DNA of 64,000 nt, taken from Hydrogenophaga crassostreae. GTDB taxonomy: Bacteria > Pseudomonadota > Gammaproteobacteria > Burkholderiales > Burkholderiaceae_C. The stretch spans positions 3,461,501 through 3,525,500 of the forward strand of contig NZ_CP017476.1 of NCBI RefSeq assembly GCF_001761385.1, given 5' to 3'. This document shows, piece by piece, positions 50,239-58,241 of this stretch (position 1 is its first letter; each line of letters begins with the position of its first letter). The notes under the pieces were generated by a model. The model was not told where the DNA came from. It ran no database searches and saw only the letters and a list, made by a program, of their open reading frames with translations. A program made the translations under genes and the position numbers.

Positions 50239-51035
50239 CCACCGACCAGACACCAGCCAGCGAACAACCCATGATCCAGTTTGACCAGGTCAGCAAAGCC
50301 TATGGGCCACTCACCGTACTGGACAAGCTCGACCTGTCGGTAGCAGCCAATGAAAAGGTGGCCATCATCGGGCCGTCCGGCTCGGGCAAGACCACTGTGC
50401 TGCGCATGTTGATGACACTGGAAACCATCGACAGCGGGCTGATCTCTGTCAACGGCGAACCACTGACCCACATGCCACGGGGCGAATCCCTGGTGCGAGC
50501 CGACGCGGCCCACCTGCGGCGCATGCGGGGCCACATCGGCATGGTGTTCCAGCATTTCAACCTGTTTCCCCACATGAGCGCGGTGAAGAACTGCATGGAA
50601 GCCCCGATGACCGTGCTGGGGTTGAGTCAGGACGAGGCGCGCGCTCGCGCCAGCGACCTGCTGGCCCAGGTGGGCCTGGCCGACAAGCTCGATCACTTCC
50701 CGTCACAACTCTCTGGCGGCCAGCAGCAACGGGTGGCCATTGCCCGCGCGCTGGCCATGCGGCCCAAGGTGATGTTGTTCGACGAGGTCACTTCGGCGCT
50801 GGATCCCGAGCTGTGCGGAGAAGTGCTGGCCGTGATTCGCGACCTCGCCGCCGAACACGATCTGACCATGCTCATGGTCACCCACCAGATGGGCTTTGCA
50901 CGCGAATTTGCCGACCGGGTGTGCTTCTTTCACGCCGGTTCCATCGAAGAACAAGGCCCGGCGCAGGCTTTGTTTGAAAACCCGCAAAACGAACGCACAC
51001 AGCAGTTCTTGCGGGCGGTAATGGAAGCGGTCTAG
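50235..51035 (+). CDS. ehuA: Ectoine/hydroxyectoine ABC transporter ATP-binding protein
   Basis: This 266-residue ATPase of the polar amino acid ABC family powers the Ehu importer. Walker A is GPSGSGKTTV, the Q-loop is near MVFQHFNLFPHMSA, the signature is QLSGGQQQRVAIARALA, Walker B is VMLFDEVTSALDPE and the H-loop is VTHQM. It is the last gene of the ect-ehu operon. In other species the order is usually ehuABCD; here the order is B-C-D-A. Confidence 0.92.
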   Translation: MTTDQTPASEQPMIQFDQVSKAYGPLTVLDKLDLSVAANEKVAIIGPSGSGKTTVLRMLMTLETIDSGLISVNGEPLTHMPRGESLVRADAAHLRRMRGHIGMVFQHFNLFPHMSAVKNCMEAPMTVLGLSQDEARARASDLLAQVGLADKLDHFPSQLSGGQQQRVAIARALAMRPKVMLFDEVTSALDPELCGEVLAVIRDLAAEHDLTMLMVTHQMGFAREFADRVCFFHAGSIEEQGPAQALFENPQNERTQQFLRAVMEAV

Positions 51036-51045
51036 CCGAATGGCA

Positions 51046-51064
51046 AGGGAGGCCACGCCTCCCT
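51046..51064. terminator. Hairpin between convergent ehuA and AEC permease genes
   Basis: The perfect 8-bp stem AGGGAGGC/GCCTCCCT with a CAC loop sits in the 38-base gap between convergent stops. It lacks a T run on either side, so terminator function is likely but weaker than elsewhere in the window. Confidence 0.5.
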
Positions 51065-51073
51065 GCGCCTCGC

Positions 51074-52045
51074 TCAGCCCAGCCAACCCGCGCTGTGGCG
51101 CATCAACCAGAGAATGGCACTGAGGCTGAAAAACGAAGCGGCTGTTGTGGCCAGCAAAGCTGCGGCGCTGAAACCCTCGTACCCATGGCGCCCCGCCAAC
51201 AATGAATAGATGCCCAGCATCGGCATCGCCGCCGACAGGATGGCGGCCGCACGCAGATCCCCCTGCAAGGCAGGCAAACCCAGCATGGGCAACAGTGAGA
51301 CAGCTCCCCACAGCGCCAGCGGGTGCAACACCAGTTTGCCCAGCGCGATGCCGGCAACCTGGCCGCGCAGGCCTTTGATCTGCAACCCAACCAGGTTGCC
51401 ACCAATGATGAACAAGGCCAACCCGCCACTGGCCGAGGCGAACAGGGTCACGGTGCGGCTGATCACCGACGGCAGTTCCCAGCCCAGCATCGACACACCA
51501 AACCCCAGTGCAATCGCGACAATCATCGGATTTCGGGCCAGGCGTTGCGCGGTGCTCCACAGCACCTTTGGCAATGAGGGCCGCTCGCCCTCAAGAGCCC
51601 CCGCATCGGCCAGCGTGAACAACAGCGGCAATTTGATCAGGTTTTCGACCATGAAGTTGAGCGCAAGGATCACGCCCGCCAACGGTCCAAAAATCAGCAG
51701 CATCACCGGGTAGCCCACATAGCCGCTGTTGGCGCATGTCATGCCCATGGCGACATAGGCGCTTTCGGTCAGACCCTTGCCCTTGGCCAGCCGTGACCAC
51801 AACAAGGCACCCAACAACACCGTCAAGGACCCCGCCGTGTAGGCCAGCAAATAGGCGGGCTGGAACACCTCGGCCAAGGGGCGCGAGGCCAGCGCGCTGA
51901 ACAACAGTGCCGGCAACGCGATATCGATCACGAATTTACCGAACACCCGCATGTCGCCTTTGCTGAACAAATTCCAGCGCACGCTGGCATAACCAGCGGC
52001 AATGCACAAATAGATGGGACCGGTGATGGAGAGAATGTCGAGCAT
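51074..52045 (-). CDS. AEC-family permease (auxin efflux carrier/MleP type)
   Basis: This is a 323-residue membrane transporter with about ten hydrophobic segments in two repeats (ITGPIYLCIAAGYASVRWNLF at the start, MGMTCANSGYVGYPVMLL in the middle, SAAMPMLGIYSLLAGRHG near the end). Bacterial AEC members move malate, malonate or other carboxylates. ATG at 52045 is the family start; the frame is open further but overlaps the oxidoreductase gene. It follows that gene by 16 bases, so the two may act on the same compound. The substrate is not known. Confidence 0.85.
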   Translation of the reverse strand: MLDILSITGPIYLCIAAGYASVRWNLFSKGDMRVFGKFVIDIALPALLFSALASRPLAEVFQPAYLLAYTAGSLTVLLGALLWSRLAKGKGLTESAYVAMGMTCANSGYVGYPVMLLIFGPLAGVILALNFMVENLIKLPLLFTLADAGALEGERPSLPKVLWSTAQRLARNPMIVAIALGFGVSMLGWELPSVISRTVTLFASASGGLALFIIGGNLVGLQIKGLRGQVAGIALGKLVLHPLALWGAVSLLPMLGLPALQGDLRAAAILSAAMPMLGIYSLLAGRHGYEGFSAAALLATTAASFFSLSAILWLMRHSAGWLG

Positions 52046-52061
52046 GGGGGAGGCTTGCGTG

Positions 52062-52970
52062 TCAGTGGTCGTTGGCGGCGGGCCCACGCGCGGCCAAAAG
52101 GCGATCGGCATAGGTTGGCCAACTGGGCTGTGCGCCCAGGGCCTGAAAGTGTCCAGCGCCAGCCTGTGCCGCCATCCAGTCGTGTTTTTGTGCGATGGCA
52201 GAGGCCATGAAGGGCTCGAAGCCGGCCTCCTGTACGGTGCGAGCCGCCTCGCGCATCTCTTCGGCACGGCGCTTGCCATGCTGGGCGACGCGGCTGAAAA
52301 AATAGCTGCCCTGCTGCTGCCAGTCGATGCCGGGAAAGGTTTCCTGCAAGGTGGCGATCATGGCGTCTTCAACCCCATAGTGGCGGGCTGTGGCATAGCT
52401 CTCCAACACCAGCGCCTCCATGCCCTTGATCATGACGCTGCGGCACATCTTGGTTGCCGAAGCCACCCCGATCCGCTCACTCGCGACCTTCGCATCCATG
52501 CCCAGCGCTTTCAGCCAGGGCGACAAAGTCTGGGCATGCGGTCCGCCGAGCAGCATTGGAACCCGGATGCCATACGGCGGTACGGATGTCATGACCCCTG
52601 CTTCAAGGTAGCGGCCGCCAGCCGCCTCAATAAGCGAGGCCGCTGCTTGTTTGGTGGCTGGCGAGGCTGAGTTCAGGTCTAGAAAAATGGCGCCCGGTTT
52701 CAGATCACTTGCGGCCTCTTGCGCCACCACCAAGGCTTGAGATGCCGTCACGGCGGAGATGATCAAGGTGGCTTCGGCACACAGCGCCGCCATGCTGGCA
52801 CATGCCACCACGCCATGTTGCGCCGCATGGGCCACCGGTTCTTCGCAGGCAGTTGGCCCGGCGAATTTCTGGTCCCAGGCACCGACCCAGTCCACGTTCG
52901 GTTTGAGCCCTGCGCCAAACAGCCTCCCGACCTCCCCGTATCCGACAAGCCCCACGCGAATGGTATTCAT
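52062..52970 (-). CDS. NAD(P)-dependent oxidoreductase with DUF1932 C-terminal domain
   Basis: This 302-residue beta-hydroxyacid dehydrogenase-like protein has an N-terminal Rossmann motif VGLVGYGEVGRLFGAGL and the conserved LDLNSASPATKQ substrate-binding segment. A helical C-terminal domain of DUF1932 type contains KMCRSVMIKGMEALVLESYATA. Such enzymes act on small hydroxy acids, including side reactions in lignin-type compound degradation, but the substrate is open. It is separated from the TRAP genes by a strong terminator and is probably co-transcribed with the AEC permease. Confidence 0.82.
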   Translation of the reverse strand: MNTIRVGLVGYGEVGRLFGAGLKPNVDWVGAWDQKFAGPTACEEPVAHAAQHGVVACASMAALCAEATLIISAVTASQALVVAQEAASDLKPGAIFLDLNSASPATKQAAASLIEAAGGRYLEAGVMTSVPPYGIRVPMLLGGPHAQTLSPWLKALGMDAKVASERIGVASATKMCRSVMIKGMEALVLESYATARHYGVEDAMIATLQETFPGIDWQQQGSYFFSRVAQHGKRRAEEMREAARTVQEAGFEPFMASAIAQKHDWMAAQAGAGHFQALGAQPSWPTYADRLLAARGPAANDH

Positions 52971-52999
52971 GTGCTGTTCTCCGCTGCAATTGCTTCAAG

Positions 53000-53030
53000 A
53001 AAAAGGGGCCAAGCGCGCACGCTGGCCCCC
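53000..53030 (-). terminator. Intrinsic terminator after the TRAP operon
   Basis: On the minus strand GGGGCCA pairs with TGGCCCC, extended by an inner GCG/CGC with a TGCG loop, and TTTTTC follows. It lies between the DctM stop and the oxidoreductase start, so it separates two units. Confidence 0.85.
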
Positions 53031-53056
53031 CATCGGTTCCCCCGGGCCTCCAGACC

Positions 53057-54373
53057 TCAGAGCCGCAATACAAACAAGGTGATGGAAGGAAACGCCACCA
53101 GAATCGCGGTACGAATGAAGTCGCTGGCCACGAAGGGCATCACCGCACGGTAGGTTTGCGTGATGGGTGTTTCTTTTGCCAACGAATTGATCACGAACAG
53201 GTTCATACCCACCGGAGGCGTTATGAGCCCCACCTCAACCACGATAAGCACCAGGATGCCGAACCAGATCGCAAACTCTTCGGGTGGCAAACCAAAATCC
53301 AGCGCCGTCACAATGGGGAAAAATACCGGGATGGTCAACAGAATCATGGACAGCGAATCCATGAAGCACCCCAACACCACGTACAGCACCAGAATCGCAA
53401 GCAGGACCACGGTTGGGCTCACGCCCCAGCTCGCTACGGCCGTGGCTGCTTCTTGCGGCAGTTGTGACAACGCCAGGAAAGTGTTGTATACGCCCGCGCC
53501 CAGCACGATCATGAAAATCATGCCCGTGGCCATGGCTGTACCCAAAATGGCGGCCAGCAGGGTCTTTTTGTTGAGACCGCCGCTGAACCAGGCCGACAAG
53601 CCGGTTCCAAAGGCCCCGATGGCTGCGCCTTCTGTGGGCGTGAACAAACCGGTGTAAATACCGCCCACCACTGCGATGAAGATCACCATCACGGGCCAGA
53701 CCTTGACCGTGGCAACCCACCGGTCTTTCATCGGCATCGGAGGCATGGATCCCACATCCTGAGGTTTCACCCGAGCATAGATGGCCAGAACGATGATGTA
53801 ACCCACAGCCGCCAGCAAGCCTGGCACAAATGCCGCCAGAAACAGCTTGGCGATGTTTTGCTCGGTCAGGATCGCGTAGATCACCAGCACGACCGACGGT
53901 GGAATCAGGATGCCCAGTGTGCCGCCAGCGGCCAGACAGGCCGTTGATATACCGCCAGCGTAACCAGCGCGTTTGAGCTCTGGCAACGCGACCTGTCCCA
54001 TGGTGGCCGCCGTGGCCAGCGAAGAGCCACAAATGGCTCCGAATCCTGCGCAAGCACCCACAGCCGCCATCGCCACGCCACCCTTGCGATGCCCTATCCA
54101 GGCCTCCGCTGCCTTAAACAGCGCCTGGGAAAGCCCTCCCAGGGCAGCGAACTGCCCCATCAACAGGAACAGGGGGATCACCGACAGGGAGTAGTTGGAG
54201 AAGGTGCTGTAGGTGACCTGCTTGAGTTGGCTCAGGATAGGTGAATAACCACCATATACGGCCCACGCGCCGCCGAGACCACACAGCAGCATGGACAGGC
54301 CGATAGGCACACGAATGAAGATCAACAGGAGAAGCAGCGGAAAAGACCACAGTGCGAGTTCAATATTGCTCAT
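53057..54373 (-). CDS. dctM: TRAP transporter large permease (DctM type)
   Basis: This is a 438-residue large membrane subunit of a tripartite ATP-independent periplasmic transporter, with about 12 membrane segments. Conserved parts are LLLIFIRVPIGLSMLLCGLG at the start, GFGAICGSSLATAATMG, and VVEVGLITPPVGMNLFVIN near the end. Transport is driven by the sodium or proton gradient. It is two bases after the small subunit gene. Proximity to the hydroxycinnamate genes suggests an aromatic acid as solute. Confidence 0.93.
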   Translation of the reverse strand: MSNIELALWSFPLLLLLIFIRVPIGLSMLLCGLGGAWAVYGGYSPILSQLKQVTYSTFSNYSLSVIPLFLLMGQFAALGGLSQALFKAAEAWIGHRKGGVAMAAVGACAGFGAICGSSLATAATMGQVALPELKRAGYAGGISTACLAAGGTLGILIPPSVVLVIYAILTEQNIAKLFLAAFVPGLLAAVGYIIVLAIYARVKPQDVGSMPPMPMKDRWVATVKVWPVMVIFIAVVGGIYTGLFTPTEGAAIGAFGTGLSAWFSGGLNKKTLLAAILGTAMATGMIFMIVLGAGVYNTFLALSQLPQEAATAVASWGVSPTVVLLAILVLYVVLGCFMDSLSMILLTIPVFFPIVTALDFGLPPEEFAIWFGILVLIVVEVGLITPPVGMNLFVINSLAKETPITQTYRAVMPFVASDFIRTAILVAFPSITLFVLRL

Positions 54374-54375
54374 GA

Positions 54376-54897
54376 TCAGTGTCCCGCATTTCCATCAACG
54401 GTCCAGCCCTTGGGCTCAGACGCCAAACCCAACTGGGTCGCTGTCTTCGCTACGTAGGTGATGCAGCCGGCCACGGCGCCCACCAGACACATCGCGTAGG
54501 CCCACCAGATGGGCATTTGCAGAATAAAGGTGGTTTCCGTGTATTCCTTTTTCTCCAACATACCCTCCCACAGCATCCAGGTCATCACCAGCCAGACCAG
54601 CAGCATCAACACATCGCTGGCGGTGTCTACCGTTTTCTGAAACCAGCGTGGCATGTGCATGTGCAAGAGGTCCACCGTGGCGTGGCCTCCCTTCAGGTAG
54701 CACCAGGGCATGAAGAAAAAGACGGCAATGCCAACACCCACTTCAACCAGCTCGAAGTCACCGGGCACAGGGCCCAGCCCCAGGCCGATCATCGCGCGCC
54801 CGGCAACGCTCACAACCACCATCAGCATCAAGCCGACCAGCACCATCCCGCCGACCAATGCGGTCCAGCGCGCCATGCGGTAAATCCAGTCAATCAT
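54376..54897 (-). CDS. dctQ: TRAP transporter small permease (DctQ type)
   Basis: This is a 173-residue small membrane subunit with four membrane segments (ALVGGMVLVGLMLMVVVSVAG first). The DctQ-typical DFELVEVGVGIAVFFFMPWCYLKGGHATVDLL block is present. ATG at 54897 is chosen for the GAGG directly before it and a family-like start MIDWIYRM. It is preceded by a terminator hairpin after the binding-protein gene, which should lower expression of the two permease genes relative to the binding protein. Confidence 0.88.
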   Translation of the reverse strand: MIDWIYRMARWTALVGGMVLVGLMLMVVVSVAGRAMIGLGLGPVPGDFELVEVGVGIAVFFFMPWCYLKGGHATVDLLHMHMPRWFQKTVDTASDVLMLLVWLVMTWMLWEGMLEKKEYTETTFILQMPIWWAYAMCLVGAVAGCITYVAKTATQLGLASEPKGWTVDGNAGH

Positions 54898-55064
54898 CCT
54901 CAAGTCCTTTGGTGGCGGGTTGCCCGCACAGAATTGCCCGCAGAGGATACACGGCACCCATCCAGAGGAAGGAATGCACCGGAATCGGGCTGCAGATCGT
55001 TACGTTTAGAGAAATTCATTTTATCCACCGAAACTGTGAAGTTCTATTTCCCTGTCATCTTTCG

Positions 55065-55099
55065 AAAAAAAACGACCACCCCATGCGACGGGGCAGCCG
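55065..55099 (-). terminator. Terminator hairpin between dctP and dctQ
   Basis: On the minus strand CGGCTGCCCC pairs with GGGGTGGTCG (10 bp, three G-T pairs) around a seven-base loop, followed by eight T. It lies just after the binding-protein stop. Partial termination here would give more binding protein than permease. Confidence 0.7.
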
Positions 55100-55114
55100 T
55101 TCAATCACCATCGA

Positions 55115-56155
55115 TCACTTCGAATTCTTGGCAATCAACGCGCGGGCAACGGCGGCAAGCTTGGCGCCGTCAATACCTTTGGCCTTGACTTCCTCAACCC
55201 AGGTGGTTTCCACGTCAGCGGCGGTCTTGCGCCAGCGAGCCGTCTCGGCTTCATCCAGCGCCACAATCTTGTTCCCGGCCTTTTCTGCCAGACCACGACC
55301 CACTTTGTCGCCTTCATCCATGGCGCGACCAAACATGGCTGCGGTCTCGATACCCGAATTGTTGTCGATGACTTTCTTCAGGTCGGCGGGCAGCTTGTCG
55401 TAGGCCGCGCGGTTCATGGAGAACGCAAACGTGGAGTTGTACAAGCCATTGGCGCCAGCGAAGGTGGTGTGGTTGTGCACGATTTCCTGCACTTTCACCG
55501 CAGGAACCACTTCCCAGGGAATGGTCGTGCCATCGAGCACGCCCTTGGACAAAGCCTCGGTCACTGCAGGCACAGGCATTCCCACCGGGGTTGCACCCAG
55601 CTCGGTCAGCATGTTGTTGATGATGCGCGAGCCGCCGCGAATCTTCATGCCTTTGAGGTCTTCAAGCCGGTTGATCGGGTTCTTGGTGTGGAACAGTCCG
55701 GGGCCGTGGGTGTGTACCGCAATCAGCTTGACGCTCTTGAATTCGTCGGCAGCATAGGTCTCCGCATATTCCTGAATCGCTCGCGAAGAGGCTTCAGCGG
55801 TTGTGGTGATGAAGGGCAGCTCAAACACCTCTGTCTTGGGGAAGCGGCCAGGGGTGTAACCCAGCACCGTCCAGGTCAGATCGACCACACCATCCCGGGC
55901 CTGGTCAAACAGCTGTGGCGGTGTACCCCCGAGTTGCATGGTGTTGTACATCTGGACCTTGATCTTGCCGCCCGATTCCTTTTCAACCTTCTGCGCCCAA
56001 GGAAGCAATGCCTTGGAGGGAATGGTGGCCTGCGCGGGCAGCATCTGGTGCATGCGCAGCGTGATGGTGTCCTGAGCCATGGCGTGACCGGCCAGCAGCG
56101 TGCTTGCGGCGACAGCCAAAGTGGCCAATGTGCCTCTGCGATTCATGTATTTCAT
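55115..56155 (-). CDS. dctP: TRAP transporter solute-binding protein (DctP type)
   Basis: This is a 346-residue periplasmic solute receptor with a signal peptide (GTLATLAVAASTLLAGHAMA, then QDT). It has the DctP-fold pattern: LRMHQMLPAQATIPSKALLPWAQKVEKES, the arginine region GMKIRGGSRIINNMLTELGATPVGMP that binds the ligand carboxylate, and ALSKGVLDGTTIPWE. ATG at 56155 has GGAG upstream. It is first in the P-Q-M order. The ligand is probably an aromatic or phenylpropanoid acid, judged from the neighbours. Confidence 0.9.
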   Translation of the reverse strand: MKYMNRRGTLATLAVAASTLLAGHAMAQDTITLRMHQMLPAQATIPSKALLPWAQKVEKESGGKIKVQMYNTMQLGGTPPQLFDQARDGVVDLTWTVLGYTPGRFPKTEVFELPFITTTAEASSRAIQEYAETYAADEFKSVKLIAVHTHGPGLFHTKNPINRLEDLKGMKIRGGSRIINNMLTELGATPVGMPVPAVTEALSKGVLDGTTIPWEVVPAVKVQEIVHNHTTFAGANGLYNSTFAFSMNRAAYDKLPADLKKVIDNNSGIETAAMFGRAMDEGDKVGRGLAEKAGNKIVALDEAETARWRKTAADVETTWVEEVKAKGIDGAKLAAVARALIAKNSK

Positions 56156-56338
56156 AGGTATCTCCAGATGTTGAAAAGAACTCGGGTTGACTAAAGACGC
56201 TTCTCGCCTCAATTACCCTGTCATTGAAACAGACCACATGCCGTACCAGACGGCGCATTTACCCTGAGAAACGCAACCTTCTGGCATCTTTCAGCTATGC
56301 CATAACGCTATGGAGCACGGGGCATTCTCGGGCAGCAT

Positions 56339-57208
56339 TCAGGTGTTCTCCAGCCCGAGCAAGCGCACCGCGTTGCCCTTCAGAATCCCTGGCATGACCT
56401 CCGGTTTGAAACCGGCCACCTCAAAATCCCTCATCCAGCGCTCGGGGGTGATCAACGGGAAGTCACTGCCAAACAGAATGCGGTCTTTGAGAAGGGTGTT
56501 GGCGTATTGAACCAACTGCTTGGGGAAGTACTTCGGGCTCCAGCCCGAAAGATCGATCCACACATTGGGCTTGTGTGTTGCAACCGACAGCGCTTCGTCC
56601 TGCCATGGAAAGCTGGGATGCGCCATCACGATCTGCATGTCAGGGAAACTGATCGCCACGTCATCGAGATGCATGGGGTTGCTGTATTCCAGTCGCAGAC
56701 CACCGCCACAGCGCATGCCAGACCCGATACCGCTGTGACCGGTATGGAAAATGGCCGGCAGCTTGTATTCGTTGATCACCTCGTAAATGGGCCAGGCCAT
56801 CTTGTCGTAAGGGTGGTATCCCTGCACTGTCGGGTGGAACTTGAATCCCTTGATCCCGGCCTCTTTGATCAGACGCTCCGCCTCCCGAGCGCCCATCTTG
56901 CCTTTATGGGGATCGATGCTGGCGAAGGCCACCATCATGTCGCTGTTCTCGCGCGCGGCATCGGCAATCTCTTCATTGGGGATCCGGCGGCGGCCCAGCT
57001 GGCTTTCACTGTCCACAGTGAACATCACCAGACCAATTTTTTGCTCCCGGTAGTAGGCTATGGTTTCAGCGATGGTGGGTCGGCGGTTGCTGCCAAAAAA
57101 CTTGTCGGCCGCCCGGTCGTACTCTTCGCCATAGTTGTCGAAGGGGTTGCGACAACTCACTTCGGCATGGGTGTGGATATCGATCGCAATGAGGTTTTTG
57201 TGGTCCAT
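56339..57208 (-). CDS. Amidohydrolase, candidate beta-ketoacyl-CoA hydrolase (CouO-like)
   Basis: This is a 289-residue amidohydrolase_2-family protein. Metal-site motifs are seen as DIHTHAE near the N-terminus, FHPTVQGYHP, FHTGHSG, MAHPSFPW and the terminal Asp in FGSDFPLIT. Proteins of this group beside hydroxycinnamate genes have been assigned as 4-hydroxyphenyl-beta-ketoacyl-CoA hydrolases, which cleave the side chain to an aromatic acid and acetyl-CoA. The gene is divergent from the hydratase/fcs operon with about 113 bases between starts and precedes the TRAP genes on the same strand. The enzyme role is inferred from context. A decarboxylase of the same superfamily is the main alternative. 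Confidence 0.72.
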   Translation of the reverse strand: MDHKNLIAIDIHTHAEVSCRNPFDNYGEEYDRAADKFFGSNRRPTIAETIAYYREQKIGLVMFTVDSESQLGRRRIPNEEIADAARENSDMMVAFASIDPHKGKMGAREAERLIKEAGIKGFKFHPTVQGYHPYDKMAWPIYEVINEYKLPAIFHTGHSGIGSGMRCGGGLRLEYSNPMHLDDVAISFPDMQIVMAHPSFPWQDEALSVATHKPNVWIDLSGWSPKYFPKQLVQYANTLLKDRILFGSDFPLITPERWMRDFEVAGFKPEVMPGILKGNAVRLLGLENT

Positions 57209-57266
57209 GGCAGCGGCAGGCTAAGGGTAAACACGGGCAGAGAAAGGTGTTTCTCAACTTGATTTG

Positions 57267-57281
57267 GTTATCATTTATAAC
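57267..57281. promoter_or_regulatory. Small palindrome in the divergent promoter region of the hydroxycinnamate cluster
   Basis: GTTAT-CATTT-ATAAC has perfect 5-bp arms in an unusually A/T-rich stretch (57258-57290) between the divergent amidohydrolase and hydratase genes. The TATAAC in it could be a -10 box. A MarR- or TetR-type regulator, common for hydroxycinnamoyl-CoA sensing, could bind here, but no regulator gene is seen in the cluster within the window. Confidence 0.35.
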
Positions 57282-57321
57282 AATAATTGCGACACCGAAC
57301 AAGCAGGAAAACCCGAACACC

Positions 57322-58110
57322 ATGACAACCAACAATCCCGACCTGAGCCTGAGTTTTGCCGGCGAGCAATCTGAAGTCGCTGTGGTCACGCTGAACCGCG
57401 CGCCCAAACGCAACGCGTTGAACGATGCCCTGATCCTGGCGATTCGCGATGTTTTTCAGAATCTGCCCAAGACCGTACGCGCTGCCGTCATCGATGGCAA
57501 GGGTGACCATTTTTGCGCCGGGCTGGATTTGTCCGAGCTCAGCGAACGCGATGCCTCGGAAGGCGTGATGCATTCGCGCATGTGGCATGCCGCGCTGGAG
57601 TGCGTGGAAAAGGGCACCGTGCCGGTCATTGCGGCACTGCACGGCGCCGTGGTTGGTGGCGGCCTGGAGCTGGCCACCGCATGCCACATTCGCGTGGCCG
57701 ACGAATCAACCTTTTACGCATTGCCTGAAGGCACGCGCGGCATTTTTGTCGGCGGTGGTGGTTCGGTCCGTGTCCCCAAACTGATTGGCGCGGCCCGCAT
57801 GACCGACATGATGCTCACCGGCCGCGTGTACAACGCAGCCGATGGCGAACGCATTGGGCTGGCGCAATACCTGGTGCCCACAGGTACCGCCCTCGACAAG
57901 GCGGTCGAACTCGCCAAGCGAATCGCAGACAACGCCCCCATGACCAATTTTGCCCTGATGCATGCGCTGCCACGCATCGCCGAACAGCCCGCCGACCACG
58001 GCCTGTTCACCGAAGCCCTGATGGCGTCGGTTGCACAAAGTGCGCCAGAAGCCAAGGCCCGGGTGAGAGCCTTCCTGGAGGGCAAGGCCGCGAAAGTCAA
58101 GAAGGACTGA
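57322..58110 (+). CDS. Enoyl-CoA hydratase (crotonase family)
   Basis: This 262-residue crotonase-fold enzyme is expected to hydrate feruloyl- or coumaroyl-CoA to the 3-hydroxyacyl-CoA. The oxyanion-hole region is FCAGLDLSEL and GAVVGGGLELATAC. Both catalytic Glu positions are filled: one in GGGLELA and one in LPEGTRGIFVGGGGSVRV. This favours simple hydration. Hydroxycinnamoyl-CoA hydratase-lyase (Ech), which also cuts to the aldehyde, looks different in these segments. ATG at 57322 begins the family sequence; upstream frame is A/T-rich leader. It is the first gene of the fcs operon. Confidence 0.85.
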   Translation: MTTNNPDLSLSFAGEQSEVAVVTLNRAPKRNALNDALILAIRDVFQNLPKTVRAAVIDGKGDHFCAGLDLSELSERDASEGVMHSRMWHAALECVEKGTVPVIAALHGAVVGGGLELATACHIRVADESTFYALPEGTRGIFVGGGGSVRVPKLIGAARMTDMMLTGRVYNAADGERIGLAQYLVPTGTALDKAVELAKRIADNAPMTNFALMHALPRIAEQPADHGLFTEALMASVAQSAPEAKARVRAFLEGKAAKVKKD

Positions 58111-58170
58111 CCCCGCCTGCGGCGTCCCCCCCAGGGGGCGATGCTGGCGACCCGGCGGAGCCGGTTCCGC
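58111..58170 (+). repeat. Post-stop GC-rich double-hairpin repeat, copy C
   Basis: It starts at the base after the hydratase stop codon. A run of C followed by GGGGG makes the first hairpin; CCCGGCGGAGCCGGTTCC follows. It occupies the first half of the 131-base gap before fcs. Confidence 0.75.
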
Positions 58171-58241
58171 TGCATCCTGAAAACAGACACGCTTGCCTGC
58201 CGAATCCGCAGACATCGAAACAAAAAGCCTTTGGAGACCCA

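Noticed and set aside
56300..56313. CCATA-ACGC-TATGG dyad downstream of the amidohydrolase gene
   Set aside because: Only 5-bp arms, not similar to the palindrome at 57267, and no T run; chance occurrence is likely.
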